From Bradyrhizobium sp. CB1717 (GTDB lineage Bacteria; Pseudomonadota; Alphaproteobacteria; Rhizobiales; Xanthobacteraceae): 64,000 bases of DNA. Where the stretch lies: assembly GCF_029714325.1 (NCBI RefSeq), contig NZ_CP121666.1, positions 7,657,001-7,721,000 of the forward strand, in the 5' to 3' direction. Below, in pieces: positions 58,874-64,000 of the stretch (its first letter is position 1; each line of letters begins with the position of its first letter). Position numbers and translations under genes: made by a program. The notes under the pieces were generated by a model. It did not search any database. It was not told the DNA's origin and worked only from the letters and a program-made list of their open reading frames with translations.

Positions 58874-59899
58874 ATGCGGCAATACGTCGGGCTAGATGTC
58901 TCGCAGAGAGAGACTGCGGTTTGCGTAGTCAATGAGACTGGTGAAGCAATTTTTGAAGGAAAGGCCAAGTCTCATCCTGGAGATCTGTCAAAGTTACTTC
59001 GTAAACATGCGCCACTGGCGGAGCGTATCGGCTTTGAGACGGGCGCAATGGCGAGCTGGCTTTGGCATGAGCTTCGTAGGGTCGAACTCCCCGTCGTTTG
59101 CATCGATGCAAGGCATGCACACGCAGCACTGTCGGTCCGCATGAACAAAAGCGATCAGAACGATGCTCGGGGCCTTGCCGAACTGGTGCGGGTTGGTTGG
59201 TATCGAGAAGTCAAAATCAAGAGTGAGGAGAGCCAGAAGGTTCGAGCTATCCTCGTCGCGCGATTCCGCCTTGTGTCCATACGCCGGGATATCGAGAACC
59301 AGGTCCGGAGTCTGATCAAGGAATGTGGGTTGCTATTCCCTCGCGCCATTGGCCAACAGTTCCGTAACCAGGTCGGCGAGCTATTGGGCGAAGATCATCA
59401 ACTCCTCAGCGTGATCGCGCCGCTCCTGTCGATTCATGAGCACATCTGCCAGCAGCAAAGCAAATTTGACGACGAGGTCCGCCGATTGGCCAAGTCGGAC
59501 GAGACGACGCGTCGCCTGATGACAGTTCCTGGTGTCGGCGTGGTCACCGCCTTGACGTTCCGCCATACGATCGATGACCCGTCTCGCTTCCGATCGGCCT
59601 CGACAGTCGGCGCCTATCTCGGCCTCACACCTCGGCGCAACCAATCTGGTGAAACTGACACCAATGGCAAGATATCCCGATGGGGCGACAGGCTCCTCCG
59701 AACCTACCTTTACGAGGCGGCGACCGTTCTGCTTTATCGAACAAAGAAATGGTCCTCCCTCAAAGCCTGGGGAATGAAACTTGCGAAGCGGATCGGCATG
59801 AAAAAGGCAAAGGTCGCTATCGCCCGCAAGATCGCTGTCATCCTCCACTGCATCTGGGTCGACGACACGTCATTCGACTGGGGCAACGCGCCGGCCTGA
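58874..59899 (+). mobile_element. IS110-family transposase, intact
   Basis: The 341-residue protein from ATG 58874 (GGAGGAG five bases upstream) has the N-terminal DEDD domain ([13 protein letters not shown] with the first Asp, GFETG with Glu, [14 protein letters not shown] and [14 protein letters not shown] with the Asps) and the C-terminal Tnp20 domain ([20 protein letters not shown], then [17 protein letters not shown] with the catalytic Ser region). No break is seen, so this is the only apparently complete transposase of the window. The ends of the element are not marked by inverted repeats, as usual for IS110. Confidence 0.88.
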
Positions 59900-60544
59900 C
59901 CTTATTTTGCAAGTTCCTGGCCCGGTTCGCCGGGCTGGCGATGTCCCGCTGGGACGGTGGTCGTGGTGACCTCGGTCAATCGGCTGGTGGCGGCTCGTCC
60001 GCACCCCGTTGCAAACGATGAGGCACCCGATCCGGACATCATCATGAGGCGCTTGCGACCTCGGAAAGGACCATGACCCCAGCGACGGGCAACTGATCGC
60101 ATTGAAACCAGGTGACAGCTAATCGGCCCACTACTACGAGCTGGCTATAGATCCACCAGCCGCGCTCGCCCCGTCTGCGCAACCCCGACCTGCTCCGTCG
60201 GGCCGAGCGCTACCACTTTGCCGAATGGCTTCAAGAAGAGAGTTGACAACAACCCGCAATTAAAGGGCCGATTGACAGAAGACCTCATGGCGTACTTGCG
60301 ATGGAAGCCCGTGATGGTGGCGAAGCCTTCCAGAATTCGCATATTCTCCGCGAGGTCTGCCGATCTGTAACGCTCGCCAACAACTCTCTGTCAGCATCTC
60401 GTGCGTCGACATCCAAAGCCGCCTCATCGCTGTCCCTACTCCGTCACTTTCGGAGGAAGCAAATCACGTGGAGCAAAGACGCAATCTTCTGGAACATTTT
60501 TCGGCGAGGCACCCAGATTGGGGCGCCATGAATGGACAGCAGGT
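59900..60544. other. Right flank of IS110 and gap before nolL
   Basis: No gene with family features. Short minus-strand frames (59902-60102 and 60145-60342) may be remains of an older element. Confidence 0.35.
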
Positions 60545-61651
60545 TCACAAGTCCCGCAAGCTACGATCTTCTGCGAGAGCCTCCTGATTGATTTGGCTGC
60601 CCGACAAGGAGCGGGGTGGCACTCCGAGCACGAGCTGGGAGAGATAAGGAATGTCGCGCACGGCCCAGCGAACCGTTAGCGCGGCGGCAACAATCATTGT
60701 CCCGAGAAATGCAGCCGCGGCCGACCTCATCGTGGCGTCCCAAGATTCTCCATATTGTATCGAATCCATGAGACGGAATACCGTACCCTGGATCAAGTAC
60801 AGCACCAGCGTGCTGGGTCCCAGTTTCGCGGCGATAAAGCGGACCACCCGATTTGAACGACCAATATTCCAGGATCGAAGCAGGACCTTAATCATCACCG
60901 CTGAGGCAGCTGCGGAGCCAAGAAACATCAGAAGCACATTTTTTGCCGACTGCAAATCCTGGACCAAAGCGAGATTGTTGTAGACATAAGTATCCTTGCG
61001 CCAGATCGGAAAGCACATCATAGCCGCGATTGTGACAGACATAATGAAGAACGGCCTGTGAGAGCGCATCATGCTCGTCCACCGTTCTCTCGACATTGCA
61101 AATGAGAATCCCAGGCAGAAAAACGGGTACGTATACTTTATGAGAGGGAATATGGAAAAGGTCACAGGTGCAAGGACCACCAGAATGACCGACACGAACA
61201 AGGCCCATGGTGACGAATGACTGAAGATCGAAATAGTTTTAGCGAGAAGAAAACAAATGAACGCGGCCCAGACGAACCAGTATGTGCCGGCGAAATCATT
61301 CAGGAACTGCAAAGCGTTGTCTGGTGCGCTCGCCAGTCGGGGAAACACGGTCAACTTTAATGTCGCCAGGAGAGAGAACCAAAACAGCATAGGCACCAGG
61401 AGCTGCATCGCACGATCGCCCATGGCTTGCATGAAGGACTTTTCCAGCAGCGCTCGGCAGGAAAGATAACCGCTTATTCCCATAAAGAGGGGCATGTGGA
61501 ACATGTAGATCCATTTGAAACTTGCCGAATCCCAAAACCCTTCATTTCGGTAGAGGATATATTGGATCAGGTGACCGACGATCACTAAAATGATGAGCAC
61601 TCCTTTGGTGAAGTCCAAAGCGAGATCGCGATCGTGCGCTGTCTCAGGCAT
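60545..61651 (-). CDS. nolL: Nod factor fucose O-acetyltransferase NolL
   Basis: NolL acetylates the fucose added by NodZ on the reducing end of the Nod factor. The 368-residue product is an acyltransferase-3 membrane protein with the family start RDLALDFTKGVLIILVIVGH, then YMFHMPLFMGISGYLSCRAL and about ten hydrophobic segments. It resembles NolL/NodX enzymes. ATG 61651 (MPETAHDRDL) is preferred; ATG 61681 is ten codons longer. It lies 49 kb from the nod operon and I find no good nod box upstream. A related acyltransferase acting on another glycan is the alternative. Confidence 0.8.
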   Translation of the reverse strand: MPETAHDRDLALDFTKGVLIILVIVGHLIQYILYRNEGFWDSASFKWIYMFHMPLFMGISGYLSCRALLEKSFMQAMGDRAMQLLVPMLFWFSLLATLKLTVFPRLASAPDNALQFLNDFAGTYWFVWAAFICFLLAKTISIFSHSSPWALFVSVILVVLAPVTFSIFPLIKYTYPFFCLGFSFAMSRERWTSMMRSHRPFFIMSVTIAAMMCFPIWRKDTYVYNNLALVQDLQSAKNVLLMFLGSAAASAVMIKVLLRSWNIGRSNRVVRFIAAKLGPSTLVLYLIQGTVFRLMDSIQYGESWDATMRSAAAAFLGTMIVAAALTVRWAVRDIPYLSQLVLGVPPRSLSGSQINQEALAEDRSLRDL

Positions 61652-62197
61652 AATCTTTGCTGTTAGATGATGTATCAACATCTCGGCACACTTTTCCGAT
61701 CAGCCGAATCCATAGCTCGCGACAAATCCTGTCCGACGACGGCGGAGACAAGTGCCACGGAGAGTCTACGCTCCAATAGCCGACTGTGCGATAAATACCG
61801 AAAAGGAAAGGGCGAAACGAGCTATATGATGGTTTATCGATTTCTTTCCCACCAACCTTGCTTCAATCGATTCCAAGATCCGGCGGGCACTTGCACCCTG
61901 CACTGAGCGGAAGGCAAGGCATCGCGAGGATACTTTCCATAGCGCAGTAACTGAACTGCCCATGAAGACTTAAACGAATGCAGGTTGCGAAGTACCGCGC
62001 TCGCGGAGGAATTTGGCCCGCGCATCAGGAAAAGCAGCCTTCGTCAGCAAACCTTTGTCTGGTATCCATGTTCTTGGTCCTTGTTCCGTCGAGTGCGCTC
62101 CGCGCTGTGCTCCGTCGACTACGAATGCGTTCGATCTGCAGCGCTAGCTCACGCGAGCTGCCCGCCGATAGACTGAGATTGCAGCCCTGCTACCTCT
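61652..62197. other. nolL upstream region
   Basis: No gene seen. A weak, one-base-short nod-box-like element near 61861-61883 is not convincing. Confidence 0.35.
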
Positions 62198-64000
62198 TCA
62201 GCCACGATCAGGATAAATGCGTACGCGCTGGCGGCCCTCGCTTTCCACCAACTCGCCCCTGTAAGGCACTCCGCGGATCTCGAAATAGGTGGGCCGCCCG
62301 GGCTGGGGCATGAGGCGCTCGCCTTCCAAAACGCGCACGAGGTAAGGCGGCAGGAACCGCTCCCTATGCTCCCAGCCGCCCCGGATAAGATAGCCAAGAT
62401 CGACTGGACCTTCCCCGGCTTGCCTTGCGCTTACGATTGGCGGTGGGCGATGCAGCGGCCGGGATGGCCCGGCTTCGTTCATTCCACCGGCGTGCGGGTG
62501 ATGGATCAGGCGAATATCCCTGCGACCGCGCGGCCCAAATGTCGACGAATAGCGCTCCCCATTGATCGTGAACTGACTTGGCCCGAACTGGTTTGGCAGC
62601 AGATTGATGTTGCCCAATACATCGATCAGCATGTCTGAAGCCGCCTGGGAGCCGTGCCGCCAGTTGGCGCCAACGATCGCTCCAATGTCCCGCAGCTCCC
62701 AAGCCGCCCCCGGCGGCCCTGCGAACGGCGAGGCGGCCGTGAATTCAGGTGCTGGCGCGGAGCGCGCATCGTCACGCAAGTCGTGGGGTGTGGGTGGATC
62801 CAGATCAACAAAGGAGTCGAGACCGCCGTAGATGTTTGACGATCGAGGCCTCACGGACGAAGGCGATGCGGGTTCTTGCATCTGTTGCCCAAGCCAAGCC
62901 CAGGCTCCGTGGCTCGGGGTGGCTGGAGTGGCAGGAAGCTCGAGCGGCAGATGAGCTTGCGCTGCCCAGTGCGGCGCCGGCGCTGGTGAGGCAGGTTCAT
63001 GGATTTGGTCGCCGAGCCAATCCCAGGCTCCCGCGCTCGGCGTCGCAGGCGTTGCGGGAAGCAGCTGGGACGAGCCGGCCCGCCATCCGCTTTGCGGCGC
63101 CGGCATCGATGAGCCAGATCCGTGCATTTGCTCTCCAAGCCAATCCCAAGCTCCCGCGCTCGGCGTGGCTGGCGTTGCGGGAAGCTCCTGTGGCGAGTGG
63201 GCCTGCCGAGCAGCTTCCGCAGAAGGCTGACCCGGGTCCTCAGGAGGCGGCAATCCCAGTGCCCTGTTCGCCTCAAGGATTTGCTGGAAGAGCCCAAGCC
63301 TGACCAGATCAGCGTTGATCTTGCTGTCCCCGGTCTCGTGCTTGTACTCCTCGACATCCTCAGCGAGCCCAGGGGTGGAAAGTCGGCCGGCGATCGGCTG
63401 TCTATCATGCGTCAGCAGCCACTCACTCAGCCTGAACATGCGGCGAGTTTGCCTGTCGATCGTCTTTGGGTCGATCCTGTCTGTTGCCTTTTCCGCCGCC
63501 GCCCACATGCGGATGAGGGTTGCATCCTCAGCATGAGGAGCCAGCCGGCGGGCATCGGCTGCCAAGGCGTTTCCCGCACCGACTTCGCGAAGCTTCTTCA
63601 GGGCCGCCTTGATGCGCCTGCCGCGGTCCTTTGCGTAGGTGTCGACGTCCTCATCAAGCTCCGCTTCGAGCTGGTGGTTTTCCACATCGGGATTTTCCAG
63701 CTGCGCATTTTCAAATTCGCGGCGAATTCGATCGGCAATTGAGGGCCTGCCGGCGTCGCGCAGGCGCGCGCTCAAATGGCGCAAATCGGCTGCCGCATTC
63801 TTGATGGTGCCATCGCTGAGATTACCCGTCGCCTTGTTTCGGAAATCTTCAATGAGCTCCTCATCGGCCGAATTGACCCCGCGCGTCCGGCCGGGCTGCC
63901 TGGCGTAATCAATTCGCAAATTTGTCGAAGAAACGTCAGATTGCCGCGCGTCGCGCGACGACTTTCCGCTGCTGCTCCCGCCAAGGGCCTTGCCGATTCC
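62198..64000 (-). CDS. Modular type III effector-like protein, 5' end outside the window
   Basis: The frame is open past base 64000, so the N-terminus is missing; at least 600 residues are encoded. Counting from the TTG at 63919, residues 18-113 and 131-213 look like two copies of a helical module (ELIEDFRNKATGNLSDGTIK / TLIRMWAAAEKATDRIDPKT, each followed by an acidic EDV-type helix). Residues 246-350 hold three 41-residue repeats starting LPATPATPSAGAWDWLG. Residues 411-475 and 507-570 are two copies of a C-terminal domain (DIGAIVGANW / DLGYLIRGGW). Helical modules of this type remind me of the N-terminal parts of Bradyrhizobium effectors such as NopD/Bel2-5, but no protease domain is present. 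Secretion and function are inferred from the context beside nopM. Confidence 0.6.
   Translation of the reverse strand, partial: GIGKALGGSSSGKSSRDARQSDVSSTNLRIDYARQPGRTRGVNSADEELIEDFRNKATGNLSDGTIKNAAADLRHLSARLRDAGRPSIADRIRREFENAQLENPDVENHQLEAELDEDVDTYAKDRGRRIKAALKKLREVGAGNALAADARRLAPHAEDATLIRMWAAAEKATDRIDPKTIDRQTRRMFRLSEWLLTHDRQPIAGRLSTPGLAEDVEEYKHETGDSKINADLVRLGLFQQILEANRALGLPPPEDPGQPSAEAARQAHSPQELPATPATPSAGAWDWLGEQMHGSGSSMPAPQSGWRAGSSQLLPATPATPSAGAWDWLGDQIHEPASPAPAPHWAAQAHLPLELPATPATPSHGAWAWLGQQMQEPASPSSVRPRSSNIYGGLDSFVDLDPPTPHDLRDDARSAPAPEFTAASPFAGPPGAAWELRDIGAIVGANWRHGSQAASDMLIDVLGNINLLPNQFGPSQFTINGERYSSTFGPRGRRDIRLIHHPHAGGMNEAGPSRPLHRPPPIVSARQAGEGPVDLGYLIRGGWEHRERFLPPYLVRVLEGERLMPQPGRPTYFEIRGVPYRGELVESEGRQRVRIYPDRG

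Noticed and set aside
61859..61890. nod-box-like element upstream of nolL
   Set aside because: ATC and AATCGATT are present, but the spacing is one base short and the left half is absent.

Overview
The window reads as a symbiosis island of a Bradyrhizobium (B. elkanii / B. japonicum type). It carries a complete nodulation operon in the order nodK(nodY)-ABC-S-U-I-J-nolO-nodZ, followed by the start of fixR (the fixR-nifA operon). It also has two nodD genes, the MerR-type regulator nolA, a hemN1-like gene, nolL and type III effectors. Many insertion-sequence fragments, pseudogenes and gene-poor stretches fit an island assembled by transfer.

Layout. 0-12.5 kb, minus strand: start of fixR with a RegR box and a sigma-54 promoter, then nodZ, nolO, nodJ, nodI, nodU, nodS, nodC, nodB, nodA and nodK behind a strong nod box at 12476-12523. 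12.5-17 kb, plus strand: nodD1, nodD2, a small gene and nolA. 17-34.4 kb: sparse accessory region with an ABC-type binding protein, a broken luciferase-like monooxygenase, an orphan nod box, an Omp25-like protein, a LuxR-type regulator, a TauE/SafE permease, a HemN homologue and an OprB-type porin. 34.9-52.1 kb: an apparent defence island with a Wadjet operon (JetABCD), a hipBA toxin-antitoxin pair behind four evenly spaced operators, a SIR2-HerA pair, and an SbcD-like/YhaN-like nuclease-ATPase pair whose ATPase is split by one in-frame TAA. 52.1-64 kb: IS630, IS1595, IS481 and IS110 sequences around a NopM-type ubiquitin-ligase effector with a tts box, the Nod-factor acetyltransferase nolL, and a modular effector-like gene that runs off the end.

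How the genes fit together. NodD with a flavonoid would act at the nod box to express the operon. The predicted Nod factor is N-acylated (NodA), N-methylated (NodS), carbamoylated (NodU, NolO) and carries a fucose (NodZ) that can be acetylated (NolL), and it is exported by NodIJ. The most notable regulatory observation is a motif found four times (nodD2, nolA, the binding-protein gene, and upstream of hemN). It has a -35-like and a -10-like element separated by exactly 19 bp, the hallmark of MerR-family promoters, so it is a candidate NolA binding site and regulon. All assignments come from reading the sequence; no database search was run.
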